A stretch of 64,000 bases of DNA from Gymnothorax reevesii. Its lineage: Eukaryota > Chordata > Actinopteri > Anguilliformes > Muraenidae. Position numbers and translations under genes: made by a program. This document shows positions 22,744-33,903 of the stretch, in pieces. Every line of letters starts with the position of its first letter. Positions within the stretch are counted from its first letter, which is position 1. The stretch spans positions 12,079,739 to 12,143,738 of the forward strand of contig CM056584.1 of assembly GCA_029721435.1 (NCBI GenBank). Reading direction: 5' to 3'. Under the pieces are notes generated by a model that ran no database searches, was not told where the DNA came from, and was given only the letters and a program-made list of their open reading frames with translations.

Positions 22744-23449
22744 AAGACTGGGCTCATGATGGGTGCTCAGTGGCTTGCATATTTTAGAGGACTGGACTCC
22801 ATCCATGCCCCAGATTGGTCACGATAAGACCAAGCTCAAACAAGCCAGAGGGCTTACAGAATAATAGTAGTGATCAGAGTCATGCTGATGAAATTTGTTT
22901 TGATATTTGATGAAATTACAAACCATAAACACAAAATTATGCCATACTGGAGATGTTTGAGTTTGACATGTGAACTGCATCAAGGCTGATGCGAGCGAGT
23001 GATGGACTGACTGAGGTATGTTCAGTCTAAAAGGAAAAACTGCAGTCAGTGGTTTCAGGTGATACTCATAGTATATTGGTTACTGTGGATTTAGGATCGC
23101 TCTCCAAGGGTATTAAAATATCATTTGTCCATGATTTCCTTGAACATCTGTAATTTGAAATCTATCTGCGAAATCTTGTTTTGACCCTCCTGCTCGTGGA
23201 AAAAGAGGCACGATTTTGCCACTTTGTGTTACAGACCCTTTTTTCAACAGTCGGCTACTGTATTGCTGTGCTCTGGATGCAGTAATAGTCAGCCGGGTGC
23301 TGGGGTTTATATAAACCCACAAAGAAGCGCAATTAGACCTCATTCATGCCAGCCTCCGAACTCTTAATGGAGACCATTTTGGACAATCAGTCCTTTTGCT
23401 CATCATTTTATCTTTTTGTTTGTGTGGTTGTGGATTGATGGACATCTGC
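22744..23449. other. Unique sequence
   Basis: Nothing recognised. Confidence 0.5.
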
Positions 23450-23790
23450 ACGAAAGAAAGGCCAGAGAGTCCGCGTTTCAGTTTTGGCGCCCTTTGAACC
23501 TCTCTCATTGGCCTCTGTAAACCGCAGCCTTGTCTCGATCAATGAAGAGGGCATTTGTCGCGCAAAAAACGCGACGCGCTCTGCGCTTCCTGTTTGGCGC
23601 GTGGTTGCGGACAGGGTTTTCCAGCTGGGGCCGGCAGAAGTGAAAAATGATTTAAAAGACGGCAGTGTGTAAGGCCCGCGGCGGCCGGGCCGAATCAGCC
23701 TTATGGAGAATGCTAATGAGCCGAGCCCGCCCAATTACTGATGAAAGCATCTTTAACGTCCTCCCTATGAATGAGCCCTACTGTACGGCT
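23450..23790. promoter_or_regulatory. CpG-richer island, candidate regulatory DNA
   Basis: The block has many CpG (GGCGCC, GTCGCGCAAAAAACGCGACG, GCCCGCGGCGGCCGGGCC) next to homeodomain-type words (CTAATGAG, CCCAATTACTGATG). No exon, TATA or start site can be identified. It could be a CpG island or a conserved element. It ends where CA-rich sequence begins. Confidence 0.3.
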
Positions 23791-23905
23791 GAATACCAAC
23801 CATCTGTAAGACACACGTGCGCATGCATACAAGGGCACACGCATGCCCAAACACACAGCGATATATACATACGTATGGAGACATGAACGTACAGGCACAC
23901 ACATA

Positions 23906-24442
23906 CAGTACCAGTCAAATGTTTATCATGCCCTCATTTTTCTTACAATATATGTTAAATAAAGAAATAAGCAGCCTTTATTTTGCAAAAAAAGATCTAA
24001 TTCTTAAATCCATCAAACTAACCAACATTTGTTCATATTTGCAGGGTGTTCTCACATTTTTTTCTTTTTTTAACAAGTGCAGTCATATGACTGAATTTGC
24101 AGCTGCACGGCTGTCTAACTTCCCAAAGACGTGATGCACTTGAGGTGGCTTTTCATCAACCTTTTTGCCCATTAAGTCCCAAAACCGCTTGACTTTAATT
24201 TGGCTGTTGGAAAATAGAAGGAGCTTATTTTTCTGTTGACTTTGCAAACTATGGCGTCCTTGAAAAATCCAAAATTTTAGACACAATTTCAAAAAATTAA
24301 ATTATTCTCCTTTCACTTCTGACTATTTATGTTTTACAAGATTCCATTTGAGATTATATAGAGAAGTTGAGCAGTTTAAATTTATCTAAAAACAGAGTGC
24401 TGTGACATTAGCAAAGCGTGTCCAAAATCTTGACTGGTACTG
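23906..24442 (-). mobile_element. Decayed Tc1-type element (CAGTACCAGTCAA ends)
   Basis: Left end CAGTACCAGTCAAATG and right end TTGACTGGTACTG are inverted repeats flanked by TA on each side (23904-23905 and 24443-24444). At 537 bp it is much shorter than a full Tc1 element (about 1.6 kb). A minus-strand frame (24083-24292) containing W-D-L-M-G-K-K-V may be a transposase C-terminal remnant. That last part is weak. Confidence 0.85.
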
Positions 24443-24469
24443 TATGTACAGAAGTAGTCTGCTCACTCT

Positions 24470-24665
24470 CTCTCTCACTCACTCACACACACACAAATAC
24501 ACACACACACACTCATGCGAAAACACACAGCAATATACATGCGCACATATGCCGACACAACCACACGGGCACACGTACATAAGTAGCCCACTGACACACA
24601 CACACACACACACACACGTTCATGTGTGAATATGCGCATTGGCTCAAATACACATGAGCACATGC

Positions 24666-24713
<48 letters not shown>

Positions 24714-24738
24714 GCGCGCGCACACACACACACATATA
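24470..24738. repeat. CA/CG microsatellite cluster
   Basis: CTCA, CA and GCGC runs, the longest pure CA run being about 24671-24711 followed by CG and CA. All frames here are artefacts. Confidence 0.95.
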
Positions 24739-26861
24739 GGTACATAAACTCATGAAAGAAAATGGGTGAGTCTTCATAACTGCCAAATGATGTGTATTCA
24801 CATGTGTTTTTGTGTGTTCGAATTTGAATTTCCATGGCTAAATGCAAGTGTACGGGTGTGGAACTCAACTTGGCAGATGTTTGCCTGGTTGGCAATTGTG
24901 CAAGGTTGGCCTGATAGCGTTGTTAGGTGGCCAGGCCTTTGGAGAGCATAATTTTACTGTTCATTTGCAAGGAAAATGCATATCTTCTGCTTGGCTGCAT
25001 GTGACACTGTTTAAAATAAGGAACTTGGAGATGTGGCCGTGGCCCTGTTCCGGGGCGAGAAGATAGATGTCATCTAATGCCAACATAGCGCATTACAAAC
25101 TCAACACTGATAATATCAGAGTTTTTCATGAGCTCCCATGCTTAGCAATGTGGCTTCATTTTAATTCTGTGTTTTTTTTTTTTTTGCGGGAAAAGGGACC
25201 TCGAATGAATGCAGTGTGAATGCAGTCACGCCGAAGAAAAGCATTTTTTAGCACTGTCGTTTTTTCACTTTTAATCAAAGGCGTTCATGAAACTGAAGCA
25301 CTTTGTCATTTTGTAGAAACCAAGAAAGTCTCCTTGAAGAAGAAAAAAAAAAAAGCTCTGCAAAGCTAAAATGCAGAGTTGTATTGTATGTGGTCGTGAC
25401 CAATTTTGCTGGTAATTCGATGGATGTTCTATGTGCTTTGAAACTCTGAAATGCAACAAAATGGTTAGCAAACTGGGGGATAAGACTCAACATTCCACTG
25501 AATAAAACTGTTTGGCTGCCATTTTGAGATGACAGGCTTGCTAAAATATACAGAAAAAACAGTATGAACTGTCAGGTCTAATAAGCTTACCCTTAACCCT
25601 GACCTTAGTTTGGTAACAAGTTTTCCTTTATATTTTAGTCATTGGAGAAGTCGATAGCTATGTTGAGCAGCGACCCCTCTGATATTATGGGCCCTTATTT
25701 GGCTTTGAACTTTGAGCTCACTAGCCTTATTCGCAATACTGGATATTTGTCTTATAGTGCAGGAGACTGAAAGGAGTGACACGCAACCATTTGGGGTGAT
25801 GATGACAATCGTGGCCGTTCGTGGTTTTTCGATTATTCCAGATCTTCTATGAATCAAATTTGTGGGTGAAAAAAATCATCATAAAGTCAGAAAAAATGAT
25901 AGGCAGATAAAATAATGGACAGAGAGGACAAAAGAGGGAGAGAGAGACTCAGGAGCGGGTAGCGGAAGGATGATTCGTTACTGATTTATTAATTATGAAT
26001 TATTGCAAATGGCATAAAGATGAACGCGGAGGTGGGTAATTATACTCTATTCGAACCCATGTTTAAAACACAGATAACCCCCTCCCCCCACCCCAAATTC
26101 CCTAACACCAACTGCCATTTTTCCACTGCCCTGTCAGAGACACAATAGGCTCATTCAGAATCCCTCGTCTCGTCTCCTACACGCAGTCTAGTACCCACTC
26201 CCTCCCACACACAGTACATCAGCACCCGAGGAGGCGGGCCCATTAACATTCCAGCCAATTCCAGCCCGCGCAGCTTGGACTGACAGCCGCACAAACTGAC
26301 ATGAAAACCATTTGACATGAAACGACACTGACAGACTGAAGACAGTGTGAACGGTTGATAGACCGATTGGTTAGCTACATTCAACCCTTTCAGGTCTTGT
26401 AATAGAGAAGGAAACAGTAATTTGTTATGACCAAGGCGGATACAGTCTGAGAGCAGAATGCAAGAAACTCAATAGTCAAGCAACTGTCAGGCTGAATTGC
26501 CAATTCTCTTCATTATGTTTTGCTATGTTGTGTTATACTATGCCATGAAGTTTTGTTACGCTATTCCAGAGGCTTTTAAAAAGACATGAACAGACCCAGC
26601 TAGAACCGTAAACCTCGCTAACAACCTTACTTTGTCAAGTCTAATCCTAATCTATTCTACCTGCCTGTAACGTCCTGTTTTCATGGTCATATAGCTTTAA
26701 CAGGCAGCTCCGTGCGAGTCAGGGGCTGAATTTCTGAATGCAGAAGGCTTTTGGTGCTCGCGGGGCTTTGAATAACTCCCCTTCTGCCTACAACTGAGCT
26801 ACAGTGACACAAGCCAATGGGCCTAGATCCAACACACATTCCTCTTTACAGCTGAACTGAC
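24739..26861. other. Unique sequence
   Basis: No gene or transposon recognised. Short A/T runs occur near 25170-25185 and 25343-25355. Confidence 0.5.
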
Positions 26862-26984
26862 CAGAGGTGCGTTTTCCAAAAGCGTAGTTGCTAACTAAGC
26901 TAGCAGCTTACATAGTTTGTCCATTCACAGACATTGGGTCCAACTATGTTAGTTAGCACTGTGATTTCAGGAAACGCACCCCAG
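26862..26984. mobile_element. Palindromic miniature element (GGTGCGTTTTCC type)
   Basis: Left end CAGAGGTGCGTTTTCC and right end GGAAACGCACCCCAG are inverted repeats. The interior TAGTTGCTAACTAAGC is mirrored by AACTATGTTAGTTAGCA. The 123-bp unit folds on itself and codes for nothing. Its ends match a common fish miniature-element layout (from memory). Confidence 0.75.
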
Positions 26985-27752
26985 CCCGGGTTTGTGAGCT
27001 CTCTGATGGCATTTTATGTTCACTGAAATTCAGCACAAACGTTTACTGGGTTCAGGATAGAATATTGCAGAAACTAACCAAAAAAGGCTTGTTTGATTTC
27101 TTTAAACTTCCTGCTTATCTCAGAGATGGAGAAAGGAGAGCGAGTGATTAAGAAGGAGAGAAAATTGATATTGTCAGGGCACACCAGGGAGAGAGAATGG
27201 AATGAGATTAGGCCTGGGATATTTTAGATCTCAAGAATGACCCTGTTCTCAATGATAACTATAGCCTGTTTTTTCATATCCTATTAAATGTGACCTCAGT
27301 TATTTGATTTTTCATATCAGATTTAGCTCTAATTCAACATTTTCTCTTCACATTCAGCTACCATCAGTTATCCTTGCACTTTCCTTTCTTATATTTTGCA
27401 GTCAGGCTTTTCGGCGAATGTACGAGTTCTTTGGCACTGCAGTTGCGTATTCGTCACGCCTGTGAAAACAAAAATTGGAGTGGATGAGCGAAGGAGGTGA
27501 AAGTCAAGTTGGGAGGTGGAGGGAGGTGAAGAACAGGGGAGCACGGAGGAGCGGAGGGCGAGGGGGTCAGGCCTCGGTGTTCCTGTCACAGCAGGACCAC
27601 GCAGGGCCCACGGCAGCACAGAGAGAGGCTTGTTCCCTGACCAGGGGCAGGGTAATGCAATTCAGCAAATTAGTGTAATTATTCCCCATGTTAAGAGATT
27701 ACGCTGGTGCTGGTGGTAGTTTGGTGGGAGAGGGAGGAAGGGAATCAGAGGG

Positions 27753-27756
<4 letters not shown>
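26985..27756. other. Unique, partly purine-rich sequence
   Basis: No gene recognised. GGAG-rich strand bias near 27480-27560. Confidence 0.5.
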
Positions 27757-27758
<2 letters not shown>

Positions 27759-27807
<49 letters not shown>

Positions 27808-27808
27808 C
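27759..27808. repeat. GT microsatellite
   Basis: About twenty GT units, nearly uninterrupted. Confidence 0.95.
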
Positions 27809-28284
27809 GCATGCATGGGGTAGGTTATTCAGTTATTCAGCTGACAGGCATAAGTAATGCAAAGTAATTCATGTGCTACTTATACTGTTTATCAGTGGAC
27901 ATTCTTGAATTCATGACATTATGTTAAATTGGATAAGCAGACTTGGAATGGGCATTTTTCCCCTCTCAAAATGTGCTTCCACTAATGTGAAAATCAGCCT
28001 TCGCCCCCCCAGAACTTAATTCCTATTCTGCCACCCCCTGCACTTCTACCCACCGCAATTTTTTGGACTGTTGATGTCTCTATTGGCCTCTCTTTGGCTG
28101 AGCTGTGGAAGTTAACCATTCTGCCATACTGCCTTCTGCCAATCAATGATGGCTGTACAAAGCCTGTCAATCCTCTGTTCTTTATGTAGCATTAATGCAT
28201 GGACAGGAAACTCAAACCATTTTCATGTACTGTAAGCTAAGCCTGTTCCTGTAACAGCAAGTTAACAGTCTTCATTTTCTATAT
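27809..28284. other. Unique sequence
   Basis: Nothing recognised. Confidence 0.5.
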
Positions 28285-28545
28285 TCAGGCTTTATTATGC
28301 AATATATGCACTAAATTATGCAATATGCAACCTTAATCACAATATTAAGCATTAACCATGCAATATAGAGCCTAAGTAATGCAATATACAGGCTCTAGTT
28401 TGCAATTTACAGTTTTAAACTTGCAATGTACAGGTTTCATAATGTGCAACTTCATGCATGCAGTGAACAGGCTTTTCTTTTCAGGAAATATACTGTTTAA
28501 GTTATGCAATATGCAGGCTTTATTAGACAATGTAGAGCTCTTATT
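28285..28545 (+). repeat. Minisatellite, unit about 21 bp
   Basis: Diverged tandem units of the type TATGCAATATACAGGCTTTA. The TGCAAT core or a variant recurs at about 28297, 28318, 28358, 28379, 28400, 28421 and 28503, in steps of 20-21 bp or multiples. Because 21 is divisible by 3, the minus strand reads as a 7-residue repeat (KPVHCKF, KTVNCKL, EPVYCIT), which is an artefact. Confidence 0.8.
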
Positions 28546-29110
28546 TATGTTTGATAAATGAACCCCAGCAAATGGCAGATACAACATTACAAGCAAAACA
28601 GATGATTTCAGCAGTGACCGCAAACCTGATTCGCTGCTGCAGGGTGACTGAGCGACACAAAAACAAACAAAAGTGAACAGTGAGTGGTAATTATTACCCA
28701 TGGAATAGGACTAAGGATGTCTGGGATAGCTTATGATGAATTGGATCACGCTGGGTGGATACAATATCAGGATGACCTGGAGAAAAATGATTGCTCTTTA
28801 GAAAACATACAAAATGATTCTGATTCACATTTTAAAGAGTGTTTATTTAACAGGTTGTGTGCATTCTTGTAATGGTTTCTTGGAGAGAGCTGTATCAGTT
28901 TGAGTCCCTCTTGGTTCCTGTCAGTTTCCCCAAGCCCATCTCCCACCGCAATCAGCTCTTTCTATATTGTAACAGTGTTTCTTCTCTGTTTTATCATCGT
29001 GCTGTTGCGGGCCTGAAAAGGTTGTCAGTTAAATACTTTAAAATGAGGAGAACAGTGGAACTGGCTGATGAACAATGCTTCATACCGTAGCCTCCCTGCT
29101 GGCTGTGGGC
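28546..29110. other. Unique sequence
   Basis: Plus-strand frames at 28684-28872 and 28857-29090 have no recognised domain. Not called as a gene. Confidence 0.45.
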
Positions 29111-29114
29111 TCCA

Positions 29115-29690
29115 CTGTGAAGCAGTGTTGTGTCAGCCTTGTGGTGTTAGCAGTGCAGTGTGAGCAGTGCGGCATTAGCAGTGCGATGTTGGCTGAGCAG
29201 TGTTAGCAGTGCGGTGTTTGCAGTGTAGTGTTGTCAGTGCGGTGTTAGCAGTGTGGTGTTTGCAGTGTAGTGTTAGCAATGCAGTGTTAGCGGTGTAGTG
29301 TTCGCAGTGGAATGTTTGCAGTGCAATGATAGTATTGTAGCTTTAGCAGTGCTGTGTTAGTACTGTGGCGTTAGCAGCGCAGTGTAAGCAGTGCAGTATT
29401 ACCAGTGTAGTGTTAGCAGTGCGGTGTTGGCTGAGCAGTGTTAGCAGTGCGGCGTGTGCAGTGTGAGCAGTGTAGTGTTTGCAGTGGAATGTTAGCAGAG
29501 CAATGATAGCATTGTAGCTTTAGCAGTGCTGTATTAGTAATGTGGCATTAGCAGCGCAGTGTAAGCAGTGCAGTATTACCAGTGTAGTGTTAGCAGTGTG
29601 GCGGTAGCAATGCAGTGTTAGCATTGCGGAGTTAGCTGTACAGTGTAAGCAGTGCTTTCTTAGCAGAGCGGCGCTAGCTCTGCTGCCGGA
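29115..29690 (+). repeat. Minisatellite, unit 14 bp
   Basis: About forty units of G(C/T)(A/G)GTGTTAGCAGT. A higher-order copy is visible: the block starting at 29295 (GTAGTGTTCGCAGTGGAATG) recurs at 29472, 177 bp later, with the same ordered variants, including a shared GTAGCTTTAGCAGT and GCAGTATTACCAGT. This shows a segment-level duplication of the array. Confidence 0.92.
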
Positions 29691-29840
29691 TCTCAGCCCC
29701 ACACTCAGCCTTGCTCAGGCCTGGAGGTGCCGGGGCTGTGGACGGGCTGTGTTTGATCCCTGTTCCGCTGAGCACCAGACTGACTCGGTCACTTCCTGTG
29801 ACATCCCTGTGGTGTCCTCAGAGGACAGCGGAGGAGGCAA
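29691..29840. other. Short unique GC-rich segment
   Basis: Nothing recognised. Confidence 0.5.
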
Positions 29841-29878
<38 letters not shown>

Positions 29879-30044
29879 ACACACACGCGCACACGCACAC
29901 ACGCACACACACACACACGCGCACACGCACACACACACACACACACACGCACATGGACACGCACACGCACACACACACACGCACACGCACACACGCACAC
30001 ACACGCGCACGCACACGCGCCCGCACACGCACACGCACACACTT
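29841..30044. repeat. Long CA/CG microsatellite
   Basis: CA array interrupted by GC pairs over about 200 bp. Confidence 0.95.
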
Positions 30045-30312
30045 GCATGCATACATTCCCATGAGGACACACTTTTGTTTCGCTTGACTTGTGCGCCCTT
30101 TGCATTGACGTAACATTATTTCTGGACAGCTTTTCCCAAACCATAACCATCGTCAAATTATTCGTAACCCTAATTCTAACCTTCATCTAACCTCAAGTAT
30201 AACCTCCGCCCTAAATTTAACCAATTAGCTGTAATCCCATTATCTACTCTGAGGAGAATCCATAATGTCCTCACAACATCTGCAGTTTCTTGAGTGTTGG
30301 TTCTCATAACGT
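30045..30312 (+). repeat. CA-flanked CTAACC-rich element (copy 2)
   Basis: Follows the CA array directly. Contains CCCATGAGGACAC, then a degenerate CCATAACC/CCCTAATTCTAACC/TCTAACC series, then ATGTCCTCACAAC and GGTTCTCATAACG. This is the same order of landmarks as the copies near 19.1 kb and (inverted) 40.1 kb. Confidence 0.65.
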
Positions 30313-30339
30313 ATTACTTTTCAAACCCCCTCATACACA

Positions 30340-30620
30340 CGTCTACATATCGATGCATTCATGCACACCTGTCCAAACACTGTGTTTGTATGTACAGGCT
30401 CTCCTATGCACACACACAAACACACACAGTCACGTTCACTTACATATGCTCTAATTAAGACGCACACACACATATATATACAATCACACACAGGCAGACA
30501 GTCACATACGCTCAGATGTGCACGCGCGCACACACACACATATTCACTTCCATTTGCACGCATTCAATTACATGCACTCACTCAGGCTTGCACGCGTACA
30601 CACATACCATTACATACTCA
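30340..30620. repeat. CA-rich interrupted tract
   Basis: Interspersed ACAC, ACGC and ATAT short runs without a long pure array. Confidence 0.8.
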
Positions 30621-30699
30621 GGAACACTCATTCAAGCTGTCATGGGAGCAGCTCTCAGACAGTGTCTGGTTTCTGGGGCTCTGTGAGAAATTTCATTAG

Positions 30700-31180
30700 C
30701 TGGATTTAAGGGCCTTGGGACAGTGGGGAGAATATTGTTCAGCTGAAAGAGCCCATTAAAAACACAGCGTAAGATGCGCGACGTCAGAGAGAGTGATTCG
30801 CTGTACAAGTCTGTTAAAGACGGGCAGGAGAGGGTAACGCACTCAGGCAGGTGCAGAGCCAATGCGGTTCAGGTGACTCATCGCTTTTTCAAAAAAGCCA
30901 AAAGTATTACTCCCTTTCAAATGGCCTCTAATTCTTATGTTTGACAAAGTGCTTTCTAAAAGGCTAATGCCTGAATGCGCATTTTAAATGTGCTCTAATA
31001 ACATAATTACGTGTACGTCTCTGCAAGTTTGTCCTTTTATCCCTGTGGTTTCTACTCGGCTATTACCAGGGATAAATCATTTGCATGATAGCTTTGCCGC
31101 CGAAAGGGCAGACGCTTATTTTTGTAATCTAATTACACTGACGCAAATTTGGTAGGAAACGACCGAAAATTGTCTCGTGG
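30700..31180. promoter_or_regulatory. Candidate conserved regulatory island
   Basis: Repeat-free stretch. It has a perfect POU octamer ATTTGCAT (31079-31086), a CATAATTACG word near 31000 and CTAATTACAC near 31130. The combination is typical of vertebrate developmental enhancers. No gene feature is present. This is inference without comparative data. Confidence 0.3.
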
Positions 31181-31849
31181 GACATTTCTTTTTAGAACCA
31201 ACATGATTACAGCAAAATTAAGCTTTTTTGGGGATTTTTTGGAACTGTGCTCATGAATATTGATGTTCTTGAAGGCATCATTCCAACATTAATTGAATCA
31301 CTTACATAAAAGCTAGAGTTGCGTGGTGACCAGTTTCCTGTATTTGGGCTGCCTGTAAATATTTTGCCATCCTCATCTGATGTCAAACTGGATTTAGATA
31401 CTTTGCACTGTGTTGCAGGCAGTCTGGACCACTGGTCAGCTTTAGACTCAGTGGGTTTGTCCATTTGCTCGTCCAGTTTACTCTGCCTTGAATTACATCG
31501 GCGTGAAACTCGGACCCCGTAACTCACAGGACAACAAAAGGTGCTCATTGCTGCAAAAAATGTAGGCTACCTCATTCGAAGCTATCCCCCTGCGTTCTCC
31601 AAATAACTGCTCACTTTCCTCGGCTCTGAAGTGAGAAACATTTCACTGAGCGTGAGAACCGAGTGGACAATATCTTCCATTTAAACTGAAAATATCACTT
31701 TTTCCAAGGTCCTTCCTGGCAAAGGGGAAAAAAAAAGTTTTTCAGTACGATTTGTTTTCAGGTGTAAATGAGTAAATATATAACTGTGTAAGCAAGTGTA
31801 TGAATAAATAAATTGATAAATAAATCACCGTATCAATGAAATGATTTCT
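31181..31849. other. Unique sequence
   Basis: Nothing recognised. A short AAAT/TAAA patch lies near 31768-31825. Confidence 0.5.
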
Positions 31850-32240
31850 CAAATGAAGGAAGGGTTTGATAGATTTATGATGGCCTGTTACGGTGAGCGT
31901 AAGGCAAGGGGCCAGGTTGTCAGGCTCCATTACCACTGCCGTTCATCAGTTGCTAAGGAGATGGCTGTGTTGCCGCTGCGGCTCCCTCGGGAAGTGATTA
32001 GGCCGGCCCGGCCAGTCGCTAATAAAACTCGCAGGCCACTTGCCTACGCAGGATTTTGGGAAAGAGGCCCGGCGGGACCACGGTGAGCGTGGGCAGGGTC
32101 GGCCCGAGGGACCGTGGCGCCGGTTGCAGCCAATAAGAAGTATGAATTCCCCGGCCGAGTCCACTGTATTCTGCTCAATGTCTCGACCACTTCTTTTTCG
32201 CTCATTCGCCCTTCCCTGAATGCAGGAAGAAGTCAACACC
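31850..32240. promoter_or_regulatory. GC-rich island, candidate regulatory DNA
   Basis: Contains GTTGCTAAGGAGATGG (31949-31964), which resembles an RFX X-box, a CCAAT word near 32129 and many CpG. No exon, start codon context or TATA is convincing. Could be a CpG island or conserved element. Confidence 0.25.
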
Positions 32241-33751
32241 AATCAACGTAATCATAACAGTGCCTTCGTATCAAACCTGCTCCTTCCCCAGCAAAAATAC
32301 GACTACAACCACCGCCAGTTTTGAGCCAAACAGCACTCCAGCCAGTACCCAGCACTGGCTGCAAATTAGAACTACGTTTCCCAGCGGACTCGCTAATTTG
32401 CAGTCGCTGAGTTTTGAGGAGGGTGGTTACTTTCACTCAGACTGGACTTTCAAGACAAAAGACTGTGAATGACTGCCCCAAAGACAACACCCCCCCCCCC
32501 CCCCCCCCCCCAGTCATTTAAAGAGGTAGTGCAGACTGCCCAAACTCCGTCTGACTGCCTCAACCAACCACCAAAGTATTGAAACCATTACCCACCCCCC
32601 TGCTATATCCAAATATTATGTTTCTTCACTGGATGCAATTAAATGAATGAAAAGTAACTACCCCAACTATATATTTTAACCCTTTGCTTTGCAAGGATTA
32701 GCTTGCGCTGGCGAGAAGTTTATGTTGAACCCTCCGCGATGGAAGCATGTTGCCCTTTGACGTTTTTTTATATGCGCACAACGCTCCCATCCGGTACGTT
32801 CCATTCCTCTGTCCTGTGTGCGACTGGCCTGTGGCCCTCATCCAACGGAAGAACAGCCCTGAGTTTATCTTTCACAATTTGCATTATTTGGTTTATTTTG
32901 CAAGCGTGTGTCTCTTGGCATGTGGCTGTGTCCCTCAAGCCCGGCACTTTTTGCACCGTTTGGTTTTGGGTCATTTGCACATGGCGTGAGAGTGAATGGC
33001 ACCTCAACACACACACACAAACACACGCACACACACGCACATGCACCCTTCAGGCAAGGCATAGTAGCCAGCGAAGGATGAGAGAAACCATCTCCTTTTG
33101 TGGCTTCCAGAAAGAGACATTAGATTAAGTTTCAGTCCAAGATGTAACACTGTCTGAGCCAAGGATGCAGACAAAACATAACCAGGCTGCTTAGGAACAC
33201 AGTGCAGAAGTGCACTGGCAAGAGCCGACCGCAGCCGTAAGTGAAAGCAGAATGGATTCTGCTAACAGAAAACACATCTAATAATACGCTCAGAATTTAC
33301 ACAGATAACACCACCCACAGCACTCACACTGTAGGTGCTAACACACTGCGCTAGCTCAGTAAATGCTAACACACATGGATTATAAACACAAGTAATGTCA
33401 CAATGATTCAGTCGTGGTTTGGTCATAAATGCAAATCCAAGACTGTACCTCTGTAGCTCTGCCAGGACGCCACCACAGAGATGCCAAGCTCTGTAAATGG
33501 GAAAGTTTCGTTTATTTTAAGAGCTAGAGCAGTGTCGCAAACAAAAAAACCGACTAGAAAAAAAAAAAAAAATAGCTTTCTGTGACCAAGTGAAGCGCTT
33601 CAATAAAAGTGAAGTAATTGTTTTTTACTCATGAGTAAGTCAGCATTGCCCATGAAATCTGTATCTTTTGGACAGCAATGAAATGCTTAAATAAATGAAT
33701 AAATAAATAAATAAATAAATCAAACGTAAATAAAAAGAAAATTAATTGATT
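32241..33751. other. Unique sequence with homopolymer and AAAT runs
   Basis: A run of about 22 C lies at 32490-32511, short CA near 33007-33037, an A run near 33558-33571 and an AAAT array at 33690-33720. No gene recognised. Confidence 0.55.
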
Positions 33752-33765
33752 AATCCTGTGACATC
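33752..33765 (+). repeat. Target-site duplication, left copy
   Basis: AATCCTGTGACATC, repeated exactly at 33890-33903 on the other side of the retroposed fragment. Confidence 0.85.
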
Positions 33766-33889
33766 CCTGCGATGGATTGGCAAGCTGTCCAGGGTGGGTC
33801 CCTGCCTTTGCCCGTAGTCAGCTGGGATAGGCTCCAGCTCGCCCCGGGACCGTAGTGAGGAATAAGCGGGTATAGAAAATGAATGAATG
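33766..33889 (+). mobile_element. Retroposed SINE/LINE 3' end with GAAT tail
   Basis: A 124-bp insert that starts CCTGCGATGGATTGGCAAGC, contains GGGATAGGCTCCAGCTCGCC and AATAAGCGGGTATAGAAAAT, and ends in a GAAT tail. It is flanked by an exact 14-bp target duplication, so it is a complete, strongly 5'-truncated retroposition. The sequence matches the common fish retroelement 3' end that is also present near 56.0 kb. Family name not assigned. Confidence 0.85.
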
Positions 33890-33903
33890 AATCCTGTGAC
33901 ATC
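33890..33903 (+). repeat. Target-site duplication, right copy
   Basis: Exact repeat of 33752-33765. Confidence 0.85.

Noticed and set aside
29715..30186. Frames up to 133 codons on both strands
   Set aside because: CA/CG array artefacts.
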